Assembly (NCBI GenBank): GCA_039810605.1
Contig: JBDHXH010000026.1
Coordinates: forward strand, 1-35,617
Direction of reading: 5' to 3'
Source of the DNA: JAGPCH01 sp039810605
Lineage (GTDB): Bacteria; Bacteroidota; Ignavibacteria; Tepidaquicellales; Tepidaquicellaceae
Length of the DNA: 35,617 nt
The notes under the pieces were generated by a model that did not search any database, was not told where the DNA came from, and saw only the letters and a list, made by a program, of their open reading frames with translations. Shown piece after piece: positions 16,888 to 26,140 of the stretch (position 1 is the stretch's first letter; every line of letters starts with the position of its first letter). A program made the position numbers and the translations under genes.

Positions 16888-17781
16888 TTAAACTAACGCT
16901 TTTGATTTTACAGATTTCTTCACAGAAGAATGATGTGTCTTTTTCATCTGGTCAATTGTAAACGATTTATTCCAATACAGATCAAAAAGGTCAATCATTC
17001 TTCCCGCAAAAGCTTCATTCTTTATTATTATATCAGCATTGTTGTGTCGCGGAACATTTCTGTCCTGAACATTAATGAATACGATCTTCTTATCAAATAT
17101 TGTCATGTTAGGCAATTCGGATTTTGAAATCTTGATTTGCTCGCCTGACTTCCCGAACCTTGAACAAATGCGCAGTAGGTCACTAAGTGTAGCGCTCTGT
17201 CTTGAATTATCCTTTATGATTTTAAAATCAAGACTTGCTTCATAGATTGATTTAATCACGCCCCCTTTTTTTATAAAATCTGATGCGCCTGAATCAAGTT
17301 CCTCCGAAACATAACCTTCAAGTCTTATCATGAACAGGATTTCACTTACAGCTCCGTTAATCAGCTCAATAAATTTTTCCTGTCTGTGCTTATTGAAACC
17401 ACGAATCAGTTCAATATTAACATTAGACTTCTCCTGTGATTCTTCCGATTTATGTAATGCCTGAAATTCGCTAAATGTGTTTCTAAGATTTGAAAGCTTG
17501 TCATCGTTTGATCTCTTTAGTTCACGTTCAATTTTGTCGGCAATCACTCTTGGGTCAATGATCTCAAACTTCAGTATCGTATTGGTTTCAATCTCGTTAC
17601 AAAATCCGCGTGCAGTAAAAGACTTGAGGATTTCATAAACAGCAGTTCTTCTTATCTCTGCCTTTTCGGCAATTTCTGAAGCGCTCAACGCGGAGCCTTT
17701 AAGCATTACCAGGAATACTTTTGATTCGTATTCCTTGAAACCAATTTGCTGAAGCTTAGATATTAAACCGGCTAACTGCAA
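16888..17781 (-). CDS. TrmB-like transcriptional regulator
   Basis: A 297-residue protein. The N-terminal winged helix (about 1-75) has the TrmB consensus: ISKLQQIGFKEYESKVFLVM, then ALSASEIAEKAEIRRTAVYE with the recognition helix, then a wing with FEIIDP. A helical segment (about 78-115) follows, then an effector-domain-like alpha/beta region (about 118-280), where IELIRGFNKHRQEKFIELI and DKKIVFINVQDR resemble the phospholipase-D-like TrmB C-terminal domain. TrmB regulators are best known in archaea, where they sense sugars. The start is TTG at 17781, and an in-frame TAA lies 30 bases upstream. Near-identical palindromes flank the start (17777-17815), so autoregulation is likely. The T9SS gene downstream may be in the same transcript. 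Confidence 0.84.
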   Translation of the reverse strand: MQLAGLISKLQQIGFKEYESKVFLVMLKGSALSASEIAEKAEIRRTAVYEILKSFTARGFCNEIETNTILKFEIIDPRVIADKIERELKRSNDDKLSNLRNTFSEFQALHKSEESQEKSNVNIELIRGFNKHRQEKFIELINGAVSEILFMIRLEGYVSEELDSGASDFIKKGGVIKSIYEASLDFKIIKDNSRQSATLSDLLRICSRFGKSGEQIKISKSELPNMTIFDKKIVFINVQDRNVPRHNNADIIIKNEAFAGRMIDLFDLYWNKSFTIDQMKKTHHSSVKKSVKSKALV

Positions 17782-17815
17782 TATTGTTGTCTTTTTAACT
17801 TAATGCAATATTGCA
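17777..17815. promoter_or_regulatory. Paired TGCAATATTGCA-type operator candidate at the TrmB-like gene start
   Basis: A perfect 12-base palindrome, TGCAATATTGCA, lies at 17804-17815. A ten-base copy of the same sequence (TGCAATATTG) lies at 17777-17786, 27 bases away, covering the TTG start of the regulator. Two similar sites between leuS and the regulator's coding region are what an autoregulated promoter would show. The motif does not match the archaeal TrmB box known to me. Confidence 0.5.
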
Positions 17816-17862
17816 ATAAATTTTATTTTATGTCAATATCTTTTTTTATCGCATTCAAAAAA

Positions 17863-20442
17863 TTATTTCACGACAATGTTTACCATCTTGTTTCTCACAG
17901 AAATTATTTTGATTACCTGCTTACCCGAAATAAATTTCTGTACATTCTCATTGGCAAGAGCTTCATCTTCAAGAATTTTCGTTTCAGTATCAAATTCAAA
18001 TTCCATCTTCGCGCGAATCTTTCCGTTAACCTGGAAAATAACGGTTGCAGAGTCTTCCTTGACAAGTGCTTTATCAAATTCAGGCCATTGTTCAAGCTGA
18101 ATACTGGCATCATGTCCCAGCCTTTGCCAAAGTTCCTCCGATATGTGAGGAGCAAATGGTGAAAGAAGCAAAACAAATTTTTCAATCAGCATCTTGCTGA
18201 TCCCGGGAGTCTTGTATAATTCATTGATGAATATCATCAGATATGATATTGCGGTGTTGAATTTCATGTCACCGTCCTCGATATCTTCAGTCACCTTCTT
18301 AATAGTTTTATGAAGAAGTTTATTAAGATGCTCTTCGGGTTTTTCATCAATAATTGTATCTTTAATATCTCCGGATTGCTCGTCAATTATCAGCCTCCAT
18401 ACACGATTCAGAAATCTGTTTAATCCTTCAATTCCCTTTGTACTCCAGGGCTTTGTTGCTTCAAGCGGACCCATGAACATTTCAAACAAGCGCATCGAAT
18501 CAGCTCCGAAACTTTTTATTACATCATCCGGATTTATCACGTTGCCTCGTGACTTACTCATCTTTACTCCGTCTTCTCCAAGAATCATACCCTGATTAAA
18601 AAGTTTTTCAAAGGGTTCTTCATAGCTGACGTATCCGAGATCAAACAATATCTTGTACCAGAATCTTGCATAAATCAGATGAAGCACAGAGTGCTCGGAA
18701 CCCCCGATATACAAATCAACAGGCATCCAGGATTTTTCTTTTTCTTTTGAAACGAATTCATTCTCATTGAATGGATCAAGATATCTAAGGTAGTACCAGC
18801 ACGATCCTGCCCACTGTGGCATTGTATGAGTTTCTCTCCGTGCTTTATTGCCTGACTTACTATCTGTTGTATTGACCCAGTTCTTAATCGTTGCAAGCGG
18901 CGATTCTCCTGTTCCGCTTGGCTTATATGACTTAACTTCAGGCAATGTCAAAGGAAGTTCCTTTTCATCAATGTCTGATATAGTTCCGTCTTCCAAATGA
19001 ATCAGAGGAAAAGGCTCGCCCCAAAAACGCTGTCTCGAGAAAACCCAATCTCTTAATTTATAACTTATAGATTTTTTCCCTATACCCTTTTTCTCAATAC
19101 AGTAAACAACTTCGGCAATGGCTTTTTCGGAACTAAGTCCGTTCAAAAAATCCGAATTGATAGAAATTCCGCTTTCGGAAAAACATTCTTCACCGGCAGT
19201 TGTCTTTTCTTCAAATGCTTTTTGCTGCTCCTTATTATATTCTTTAGGAACAACTACGGGAATGATCGGCAGTTTATATTTCCTTGCGAATTCACTGTCC
19301 CTCCTGTCATGACCGGGAACCCCCATAATTGCTCCGGTGCCATAGTGCATCAAAACATAATCGGATATCATTACTGGAATTTCCTTTCCGTTCAGAGGAT
19401 TGATTGCAGACGCTCCGGTAAATTCGCCTGTCTTTTCTTTCGATAATTCAGTTCTCTCCATATCTGACTTTCTTTCAGTTTTAGTCACATAATTACTAAC
19501 GTCTTTTTCCTTCTCATTCGTTGTAATTTCATTTACAAGCGGATGTTCAGGTGCAAGGATTATGTAGGTTGCTCCGAAAATTGTATCAGGGCGGGTAGTG
19601 AATACTTCTATCTCTCTTTCCTCAACAAGTTTAGGGCTCTTAATTTTAAACTTAATTGTAGCACCTTCACTTCTTCCTATCCAGTTTCGCTGAAGTTCTT
19701 TAACGTTCTCCGGCCAGTTCAGCTTGTCAAGATCTTTCAAGAGCCTGTCCCCGTATTTTGTGATACGAAGATTCCATTGCTTCAGATTTTTTCTGACTAC
19801 ACTGTATCCTTTCTCAATCTGTTCGGGAACCTCCTCATTTGAAAGCACAGTTGCAAGTTCAGGACTCCAATTAACAGGTACTTCGGCGAGATACGCAAGT
19901 CTCTGCGAATTCACAAATTCATATTTCTCCTTTTCAGAAAGTCCGTCAGGGATCTTCAACTCTGAAATAGGTTTTGCTTTGCCTTCATCTTCGTCAAAGT
20001 ATGAATTATAAATTTTCAGAAATATCCATTGAGTCCACTTAAAATATTTTTCATCGGAAGTATTAATCTCCCGGTTCCAGTCATAAGAAAATCCAAGCGC
20101 CTTCAATTGTCCTCTGAATCTCGATATGCATTCCGCAGTACGTATCTTCGGATGAATTCCTGTCTTAATCGCATATTGTTCGGTCTGAAGTCCGAAAGCA
20201 TCCCATCCCATCGGATGCATTACATTGAATCCTTTCATTCGCTTATATCTTGCAATGATATCAGTCGCAGTGTATCCTTCCGGATGTCCGACATGCAGTC
20301 CGTCACCGCTTGGATATGGAAACATATCGAGGACATAATATTTTGGCTTGGACGTTTCTTTCTCATCCTGTGTTGCAAAGGTCTGATTCTTGTGCCAGTA
20401 CTCCTGCCATTTCTTTTCGATTTCGGTAAAGTTATACTTCAA
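17863..20442 (-). CDS. leuS: Leucyl-tRNA synthetase
   Basis: Class I aminoacyl-tRNA synthetase of 859 residues that charges tRNA-Leu. The ATP-site motif is GDGLHVGHPEGYTATD (HVGH at 50-53) and KMSKS is at 627-631. The editing domain CP1 is present with FTTRPDTIFGATYIILAPEH and YGTGAIMGVPGHDRRD, so mischarged tRNA can be cleared. The C-terminal anticodon domain ends VNGKIRAKMEF and KVVNIVV-like sequence. The start is TTG: the protein opens KYNFTEIEKKWQEYW, which matches the family N-terminus, and no ATG is available nearby. It lies 82 bases after the HIT gene on the same strand. Confidence 0.98.
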   Translation of the reverse strand: MKYNFTEIEKKWQEYWHKNQTFATQDEKETSKPKYYVLDMFPYPSGDGLHVGHPEGYTATDIIARYKRMKGFNVMHPMGWDAFGLQTEQYAIKTGIHPKIRTAECISRFRGQLKALGFSYDWNREINTSDEKYFKWTQWIFLKIYNSYFDEDEGKAKPISELKIPDGLSEKEKYEFVNSQRLAYLAEVPVNWSPELATVLSNEEVPEQIEKGYSVVRKNLKQWNLRITKYGDRLLKDLDKLNWPENVKELQRNWIGRSEGATIKFKIKSPKLVEEREIEVFTTRPDTIFGATYIILAPEHPLVNEITTNEKEKDVSNYVTKTERKSDMERTELSKEKTGEFTGASAINPLNGKEIPVMISDYVLMHYGTGAIMGVPGHDRRDSEFARKYKLPIIPVVVPKEYNKEQQKAFEEKTTAGEECFSESGISINSDFLNGLSSEKAIAEVVYCIEKKGIGKKSISYKLRDWVFSRQRFWGEPFPLIHLEDGTISDIDEKELPLTLPEVKSYKPSGTGESPLATIKNWVNTTDSKSGNKARRETHTMPQWAGSCWYYLRYLDPFNENEFVSKEKEKSWMPVDLYIGGSEHSVLHLIYARFWYKILFDLGYVSYEEPFEKLFNQGMILGEDGVKMSKSRGNVINPDDVIKSFGADSMRLFEMFMGPLEATKPWSTKGIEGLNRFLNRVWRLIIDEQSGDIKDTIIDEKPEEHLNKLLHKTIKKVTEDIEDGDMKFNTAISYLMIFINELYKTPGISKMLIEKFVLLLSPFAPHISEELWQRLGHDASIQLEQWPEFDKALVKEDSATVIFQVNGKIRAKMEFEFDTETKILEDEALANENVQKFISGKQVIKIISVRNKMVNIVVK

Positions 20443-20524
20443 ATATGTTTGGGTTAATTTAAAAAATTGCTAAACTGCGGGACGATTGTTTACTGCAGTC
20501 AGCCGAAATAATTTTTTGCGAAAT

Positions 20525-20974
20525 TTATAAAAATAGACTCTGGATTTGCTTCAGCTCATCGTCACTCGCTTTATCGCCAAGGAGCGTTGTGACATAGCCG
20601 GGGTAATTTTCAAAAAAAATCTTTTCATCCGGAATCATTGGAATGAATTCTTTTCCAATGCCGTGAAGCGGATAAAGTTTTAAATGCGCATGATTAATTC
20701 CCATTCCCTCCATCACAATTGCAGTCCTGCTTACTCCCAGCTTGTTATCGATTAACTTGCAGATTTTTTTGGCAGTGAGAAAAAAATCAGAAAATAAATT
20801 ATCATTCATATCCGCCGCGTAAGAATCGTAATGCTCTTTAGTGATCAACAATGACATTCCCTTTGTATTGGGAAAGATATCCAGGATTGCGAGAAATTTT
20901 TCGTCTTCATAAATCCTGTAAGAAGGCAATTCTCCTTTGATAATTTTGCAAAAGATACACTCCGGATTATCCAC
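20525..20974 (-). CDS. HIT family hydrolase
   Basis: A 149-residue histidine-triad protein, acting as a nucleotidyl hydrolase or transferase. CIFCKIIKGELPS with the CxxC zinc pair (C6, C9) opens the protein. The triad region reads NHAHLKLYPLHG: His95 and His97 are kept (His97 is the expected nucleophile), while the third triad position is Lys99 instead of His. I believe this H-x-H-x-K form is the norm in one HIT subfamily, so it is not by itself a sign of inactivity. It precedes leuS by 82 bases and is divergent from the gene at 21199. Confidence 0.87.
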   Translation of the reverse strand: MDNPECIFCKIIKGELPSYRIYEDEKFLAILDIFPNTKGMSLLITKEHYDSYAADMNDNLFSDFFLTAKKICKLIDNKLGVSRTAIVMEGMGINHAHLKLYPLHGIGKEFIPMIPDEKIFFENYPGYVTTLLGDKASDDELKQIQSLFL

Positions 20975-21064
20975 ATTTGAAGATACTTTATTTAAAAATT
21001 ATTTACAGGGAAATTTTTTGTAAAAGTTGCATCCGGTTAACACATCCGTCCAAAGCGATGTGCC

Positions 21065-21086
21065 GGGGTGCTTCAAAAATATTTTG
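21065..21086. repeat. 22-base dispersed repeat, copy 1
   Basis: The stretch beginning GGGGTGCTTCAAAAAT and ending TTTTG matches 35478-35499 with one mismatch (A/G). It is just after a small hairpin (CACATC / GATGTG, 21041-21062), in the 224-base divergent region between the HIT gene and the gene at 21199. Confidence 0.6.
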
Positions 21087-21198
21087 ACATCAGTACCTTG
21101 AGGAGCCTGTTACTCTTACTTTTATAGTTTCAAAAAAAGCTAAATTTGATTAGCTTGCCAATATTCAAATTGCTTTCCCAATTTAACAATCAGATAAT

Positions 21199-21930
21199 TT
21201 GAAATTTAGAATTGCGGCTGTAATAACTTTATTTTTTTTGATCTCGGGGGAGTGCTATTCACAATTCTTCCCGAGGTTTTCGATCGCAGGAGGTCCTACA
21301 GTTGGATGGCATTGGAATAATGTTGACGACTTAAATGCAGAAATGAGGAAAATCGGCATCCCGGAATTTCCGAAGGACGGGTTCTTGATTATTGGCGGCG
21401 GCGGATTTATAGATCTTCCCTTTAAGTCGGTGCAATGGCTAAGGCTCGGAGGTATGGGCACGGGCTTTACTTCGAAGAGACAGATAACGCAGAATGATGT
21501 CACCAGAACAGTCTATTACAGCTACGGAACGGGAGGAATCTCTTTTGATTATGTTTTTAGATTCGGAAGAAGAGTTGAGATGACATTAGGAGCATTGCTT
21601 ACAACAGGCAAACTTTCAATTGAACTTTATCAGGATACACCTACAAACGGAAATTGGAATACCATTTGGAATGAGCTTAACGGTTCAGGCTCAACTCAAA
21701 ATATTTCTCATAAGCTAAGTGTGAGATTTTATTCCGGTCAGCCTCAAGCAGGAGTTGGTTTTTTTGTAACTGATTTTCTTTATGCAAAGCTAAACGCGGG
21801 ATATGAATTCTCAACTAATACGGAATGGAAAGTTGATGACGGAGTTCTTGTCCCGAATGCTCCCGAAGGAATAAAGGCAAACGGATTCAATATCAATTTC
21901 GGACTTAACGTCGGATTGTTTACCAAATGA
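21199..21930 (+). CDS. Secreted outer-membrane beta-barrel-like hypothetical protein
   Basis: A 243-residue protein with a signal peptide (about 1-21, cleavage near CYSQ). It has repeated alternating strands with aromatic ends such as GISFDYVFRFGRRVEMTLGA and FLYAKLNAGYEFS, ending in FGLNVGLFTK. This fits an outer-membrane barrel, but I recognise no family. GWHWNNVDDLNAEMRKIGIP after the signal resembles an extracellular loop of Bacteroidetes barrel proteins. The start is TTG. It lies 109 bases before rfbB, and a functional link is not evident. Confidence 0.72.
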   Translation: MKFRIAAVITLFFLISGECYSQFFPRFSIAGGPTVGWHWNNVDDLNAEMRKIGIPEFPKDGFLIIGGGGFIDLPFKSVQWLRLGGMGTGFTSKRQITQNDVTRTVYYSYGTGGISFDYVFRFGRRVEMTLGALLTTGKLSIELYQDTPTNGNWNTIWNELNGSGSTQNISHKLSVRFYSGQPQAGVGFFVTDFLYAKLNAGYEFSTNTEWKVDDGVLVPNAPEGIKANGFNINFGLNVGLFTK

Positions 21931-22039
21931 TTGCATATCAAATTACAATCAAATTACAAATACGGAATCGAATTGAACAATCTGCAGCTCATAACCGTGA
22001 AGTGAGAGTCTTGTAATTAAATTCAAACTAACAAATTTC

Positions 22040-23065
22040 ATGAAAAACATATTTGTAACCGGCGGCGCCGGATTTATCGGAAGTAATTTCGTAAAATTTC
22101 TTCTCGATAACACGAATTATAATGTAATAAATTTCGATAAACTGACTTATGCAGGTAATCTTGAAAACCTTGTTGATGTCGAATTTAACGACAGATATAA
22201 ATTCATCAAGGGAGATATCTGCAATAAACACGAAGTAGAAACTGCCGTGAAGGAAAATGATGTTGATACCATTGTAAATTTCGCTGCGGAATCTCATGTT
22301 GACAGAAGCATACTCGGCGCAAAGGAATTTATAAATACCAATGTTGCGGGAACTCTTGTACTGCTTGAAGCTGCAAAAGATGCCGGACTCGAAAAATATC
22401 TGCAGGTTTCGACGGATGAAGTTTACGGCTCTCTTCCCGAAGATAAACCGGAACTCAAATTTACGGAGCAGACTCCTGTTACAACCAACAGTCCGTATTC
22501 TGCGAGCAAAGCTGCTGCAGACCTTTTGTGTAACTCATTTTATCATACATTTAAGTTGCCTGTTCTCATTACAAGATGCTCGAACAATTACGGTCCGTAT
22601 CAGTTTCCGGAAAAACTTATTCCGCTTATGATAGCAAAGGCAATGAATGAAGAAGAACTCCCGGTATACGGCGACGGAAAAAATGTGCGTGACTGGCTCT
22701 ATGTTGATGATCATTGTTCCGCGATTGCTGAAGTGCTGAAGAATGGAAGAAGCGGAGAAGTTTATAACATCGGCGGCAATAACGAGTGGTATAACATTGA
22801 TATTGTAAAACTTATTCTGAAAAAACTTGGCAAGCCGCTTTCTTTGATTAAATATGTAAAGGATCGTCCGGGACATGACAGGAGGTATGCAATAGATTCA
22901 ACAAAGATAATGACAGAGCTTGGATGGAAGCCAAATTATGATTTTGAAAAAGGAATTGAATTGACTATCAACTGGTATGTTGAAAATGAAAAATGGTGGA
23001 AAAAAGTCATGAGCGGAGAATATCTGAAATATTATGAAGAGAATTATGGCGATAAAGTAAGTTGA
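22040..23065 (+). CDS. rfbB: dTDP-glucose 4,6-dehydratase
   Basis: A 341-residue extended SDR enzyme that makes dTDP-4-keto-6-deoxyglucose for rhamnose and related surface sugars. The NAD motif is TGGAGFIGSNF (7-17). STDEVYG (124-130) contains the catalytic Thr-Asp-Glu set, YSASK (153-157) the Tyr and Lys, and NNYGPYQFPEKLIPL, VRDWLYVDDHC and RPGHDRRYAIDS complete the RfbB signature. No rfbA, rfbC or rfbD is nearby, so it is separated from the rest of the rhamnose pathway. ATG start, no Shine-Dalgarno sequence. The next gene begins 40 bases after its stop. Confidence 0.95.
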   Translation: MKNIFVTGGAGFIGSNFVKFLLDNTNYNVINFDKLTYAGNLENLVDVEFNDRYKFIKGDICNKHEVETAVKENDVDTIVNFAAESHVDRSILGAKEFINTNVAGTLVLLEAAKDAGLEKYLQVSTDEVYGSLPEDKPELKFTEQTPVTTNSPYSASKAAADLLCNSFYHTFKLPVLITRCSNNYGPYQFPEKLIPLMIAKAMNEEELPVYGDGKNVRDWLYVDDHCSAIAEVLKNGRSGEVYNIGGNNEWYNIDIVKLILKKLGKPLSLIKYVKDRPGHDRRYAIDSTKIMTELGWKPNYDFEKGIELTINWYVENEKWWKKVMSGEYLKYYEENYGDKVS

Positions 23066-23105
23066 AGTTTTTCATAAAGTTTTCATAAATTAATTTGATA
23101 CAGTC

Positions 23106-24890
23106 TTGAAGCTCAAAGACATCAAGCGGCTAAGAATGGTTGAGTGGTTCAGCATTCCGCAGCTTGCAAGGAACGGAATCAGCGTCGTTCTTTCGACAGT
23201 GATAGGGGAACAAACCGACAAGAGAATTATTCAGGCTCTGGCTTCAAGTACAACGGATCCGTATGATTACAATTATTTCTATAAATTAAGCGGTGATGAT
23301 GTAACAAGAGATTTGAGCCGGCCCCGAAAAGAAATCTGGCTCGACTATGTTTCTGATACAGGCGACGGATGGAACTCCACTTATGCAGTTGCCTATCACG
23401 AATCTGCACCGGAACTTGATCTCGCCTTTGGAAAAGACCATTACAGGACAAGACGCGGCGACATTCTGATTTTTGGAGGTGATGAAGTCTATCCGGTACC
23501 GAGCAGAAAATATTACGATCAGCGACTTGTTACTCCTTACAAAACTGCGATAGGCGATGATTCAGAAAAAGATGTTCAGCATGTCTTCGCAATTCCCGGC
23601 AATCACGATTGGTATGACGGACTGACGGCATTCACCCGTCTGTTTTGTTCCGATCTCTATAGGGATTTTGGAGGAAGATTGACAAGACAGAAAAGGAGTT
23701 ACTTCGCTTTGAAGCTGCCGGGGAACTGGTGGCTGTTGGGTTCCGATGGTCAGCTTCAATCGGACATTGATACTCCGCAGATAGAATACTTCCGTGATGT
23801 TTCCAAACAAATGAATCCCGGCGACAAGGTGATACTTTGTATTTCAATGCCAAACTGGATTTACGCCGCCAAGTACAAAAAATACGGAGAGTTTTATGAT
23901 GAGAGCGATTTAATTTATTTGCAGAATGAAATTCTCGCAAAGAGAAACGTACAAGTAAAAGTTTATCTTTCGGGAGATCTTCATCACTATCGCAGACACG
24001 AAGAAATTAATCCTAAAGATGTAAATGCCAGAGTTCAGAAGATAACAGCGGGCGGAGGTGGAGCTTTCCTTCATCCGACTCATGATGCGGATGTTTCGGT
24101 TTTATCCGAAGATTACGGCATCGGACAGCAATCAAAGAGAAGATTTAAACTTAAGGAGAGTTTTCCTGATACGGAAAAATCAAAGCGGCTTTGCCTTATG
24201 GATTTGCTTTTCTTTTTTAAGAATCCGCAGTTCGGTGTAATTACAGGAATCTTGTATCTTTGGACTGCATGGCTTGTGTGGGCATCAATAAATTACAAGG
24301 TGCCTCACGATGTGAAGCATGCGTTTATATTTTCCGGAGAAGCAATTCATAACAACCCGATTGTTGCTCTCTGGTTTTTTTTATTGATAGGAGCATTTGT
24401 TCTCTTCACCGATACACATTCAAGAATATACAAATGGATGGGAGGAATTCTTCACTGCCTCGCGCATTTCTTATGCATCTTCCTGGTCGGATGGGGAGCT
24501 GTGCTGCTGATACATTTTTTGTTTAAGGAATATCCATTTTTCGATTTTGTATTTACGGGAGTTGCAATATTCTTCGGCGGATGGTTTGCGGGCTCAATGA
24601 TAATGGGAATTTATCTTTTTATCTCCCAGTTTTTTTTTGGAAGACACAATGATGAAGCATTCTCCGCTTTGAAGATTCAGGATTACAAAAATTTTCTGCG
24701 GCTTCACATTGCAGAAGACGGCACCCTGACTATTTATCCGATAAAGATTGAGCGTGTGCCAAGGAGATGGCGTGACAGGCACGATAACGAAAGAGATAAA
24801 ATAAAATCATTAGTTGTACCGCTTGATGGAACAAATGCGGAATTAATTGAGGAACCGATTATACTTAAGCCGGTTCAGGTTGATGTTTGA
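23106..24890 (+). CDS. Membrane-bound metallophosphoesterase
   Basis: A 594-residue protein with an N-terminal calcineurin-like phosphoesterase domain and four or five membrane segments in the second half (about 375-400, 415-437, 445-478, 482-515). Metal-site motifs are SDTGDGWNS (Asp84 and Asp87 region), LIFGGDEVYP (Asp126), IPGNHDWYDG (Asn166, His167, Asp168) and LSGDLHHYRRHE (His292/His293 region). The substrate is unknown. A soluble hydrophilic tail follows the last membrane segment. The start is TTG, 40 bases after rfbB on the same strand, so cotranscription is possible. Relatives with a similar layout occur in other bacteria as 'metallophosphoesterase', as far as I recall. Confidence 0.85.
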   Translation: MKLKDIKRLRMVEWFSIPQLARNGISVVLSTVIGEQTDKRIIQALASSTTDPYDYNYFYKLSGDDVTRDLSRPRKEIWLDYVSDTGDGWNSTYAVAYHESAPELDLAFGKDHYRTRRGDILIFGGDEVYPVPSRKYYDQRLVTPYKTAIGDDSEKDVQHVFAIPGNHDWYDGLTAFTRLFCSDLYRDFGGRLTRQKRSYFALKLPGNWWLLGSDGQLQSDIDTPQIEYFRDVSKQMNPGDKVILCISMPNWIYAAKYKKYGEFYDESDLIYLQNEILAKRNVQVKVYLSGDLHHYRRHEEINPKDVNARVQKITAGGGGAFLHPTHDADVSVLSEDYGIGQQSKRRFKLKESFPDTEKSKRLCLMDLLFFFKNPQFGVITGILYLWTAWLVWASINYKVPHDVKHAFIFSGEAIHNNPIVALWFFLLIGAFVLFTDTHSRIYKWMGGILHCLAHFLCIFLVGWGAVLLIHFLFKEYPFFDFVFTGVAIFFGGWFAGSMIMGIYLFISQFFFGRHNDEAFSALKIQDYKNFLRLHIAEDGTLTIYPIKIERVPRRWRDRHDNERDKIKSLVVPLDGTNAELIEEPIILKPVQVDV

Positions 24891-24978
24891 CACAAATGTT
24901 TTTTATGTGTTTACAGTGTTAAAGACCTCTCCCTACAAGATTCTGATTTTCAAACAGCATCTAAGCAATAAAATAATA

Positions 24979-25016
24979 ACCTCAAAGTCACAAATCTCTT
25001 TCAGTGACTTTGAGGT
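24979..25016 (-). terminator. Rho-independent terminator of the methyltransferase operon
   Basis: A perfect 13-bp inverted repeat (ACCTCAAAGTCAC / GTGACTTTGAGGT) with a 12-base loop, 10 bases past the methyltransferase stop. On the minus strand it is followed by a T-rich stretch (TATTATTTTATT). On the plus strand no T-tract follows, so it mainly serves the minus-strand operon. Confidence 0.8.
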
Positions 25017-25026
25017 AGTGAGCACA

Positions 25027-26109
25027 TCAAAGCTTTGCTTCAAACACGCGACTGAAGTGATTTTCCGCAGCTCTTCTGAATTTTGAAAGCCCGCCTGAAT
25101 AAACAACTTCACACAACTTGTCGTCAGTGGCAACAGTTCCGAGGGCAGGTCCTCCCGACGCTATGGCATTTGGAGTGCAGCATAGCACGGAAGCAGCAGA
25201 GTAAACTCTTCCAACCGGGTTGAAGTTTTCTTCTACAGTTCTTCCTGCCATTGGTTCAACTATCATTACCGTTCCGTCCTTTGTGAGAGTTTCTTTGCAC
25301 CTGCGGATTGCCGCGGCTGGATCACCCATGTCATGGAGGCAGTCAAAGAATGTTATGAAGCTGAAATTATAATCGGGGAATTGTGAAGAACTGTAAACTT
25401 CAAATTTCACGCGATCACTTAGGTTCTCTTCACCTGCGATTTCATTTGCTCTCTTGATCGAAGGCTCATGATTATCAAATCCGTAGAACATGGAATTTGG
25501 AAATGCCTTTGCCATTATGATCGTCGAAGCTCCGTGTCCGCAACCAATGTCAGCGACATTGCAACCCTTTTCGAGATCCTTTATGACTCCGTTTAATTCC
25601 GGTATCCAGTTCTGAACCAGATTACCATTATAATTTGGCCTGAAGAATCTTTCGGTTCCTTCGAACAGACCGTGGTCATGTTCACCCCAAAGCATTCCAT
25701 TTCCATTAATGAAGGATTCTGAAATCCGAGGTTCGGCTTTCACTAAAGAATTTATGAGCTGGAATCCACCGCCAACAAAGAACGGACTCGACTCTTCAGT
25801 CAATGCAAGCGCCTGCTCGGGCTCAATGTAATATTTTTTTTGCTTTGAGTCATATTGTATATATCCGCTTGCTGCCTGATTTATAAGCCATTCGCGAACA
25901 TAGCGCTCTTTTGTACCTGTATTGCTTGCAAGCTCTTGTGAGTTCATCGGTCCCTTTTCGGAAAGCGCTTTGTACAATCCGAGTCTGTCACCTATGTAAG
26001 CCAGAATGCTGCTCATGGTTGCGCCGAAGTCTCCAACTACTTTTCCAAGAAAGTTCTCGAGTTTGCTTTGGTCAACATTCCTGTTGACCTTTGTTTCTGT
26101 TTGTTGCAT
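25027..26109 (-). CDS. Class I SAM-dependent methyltransferase with N-terminal winged helix
   Basis: A 360-residue protein. The N-terminal helical/winged-helix domain (about 1-115) includes DRLGLYKALSEKGPMNSQEL and TKERYVREWLINQAASGYIQ, the dimerisation-type domain also found in O-methyltransferases. The Rossmann domain has motif I VADIGCGHGAS (185-195), FDNHEPSI (211-218), FITFFDCLHDMGDP and TVMIVEPMAG. Overall layout resembles Rv2258c-type methyltransferases. The substrate is unknown. It is the last gene of a three-gene operon: 31 bases after the small NIPSNAP-like gene, with a purine-rich leader before its ATG, and closed by a terminator. Confidence 0.87.
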   Translation of the reverse strand: MQQTETKVNRNVDQSKLENFLGKVVGDFGATMSSILAYIGDRLGLYKALSEKGPMNSQELASNTGTKERYVREWLINQAASGYIQYDSKQKKYYIEPEQALALTEESSPFFVGGGFQLINSLVKAEPRISESFINGNGMLWGEHDHGLFEGTERFFRPNYNGNLVQNWIPELNGVIKDLEKGCNVADIGCGHGASTIIMAKAFPNSMFYGFDNHEPSIKRANEIAGEENLSDRVKFEVYSSSQFPDYNFSFITFFDCLHDMGDPAAAIRRCKETLTKDGTVMIVEPMAGRTVEENFNPVGRVYSAASVLCCTPNAIASGGPALGTVATDDKLCEVVYSGGLSKFRRAAENHFSRVFEAKL

Positions 26110-26140
26110 TATTACTTTCCCCCCATATTTTATTTTTGAT

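Noticed and set aside
20675..20690. HIT protein called inactive because the third triad His is Lys
   Set aside because: The nucleophilic middle His is kept, and I believe H-x-H-x-K is the usual form in one HIT subfamily.
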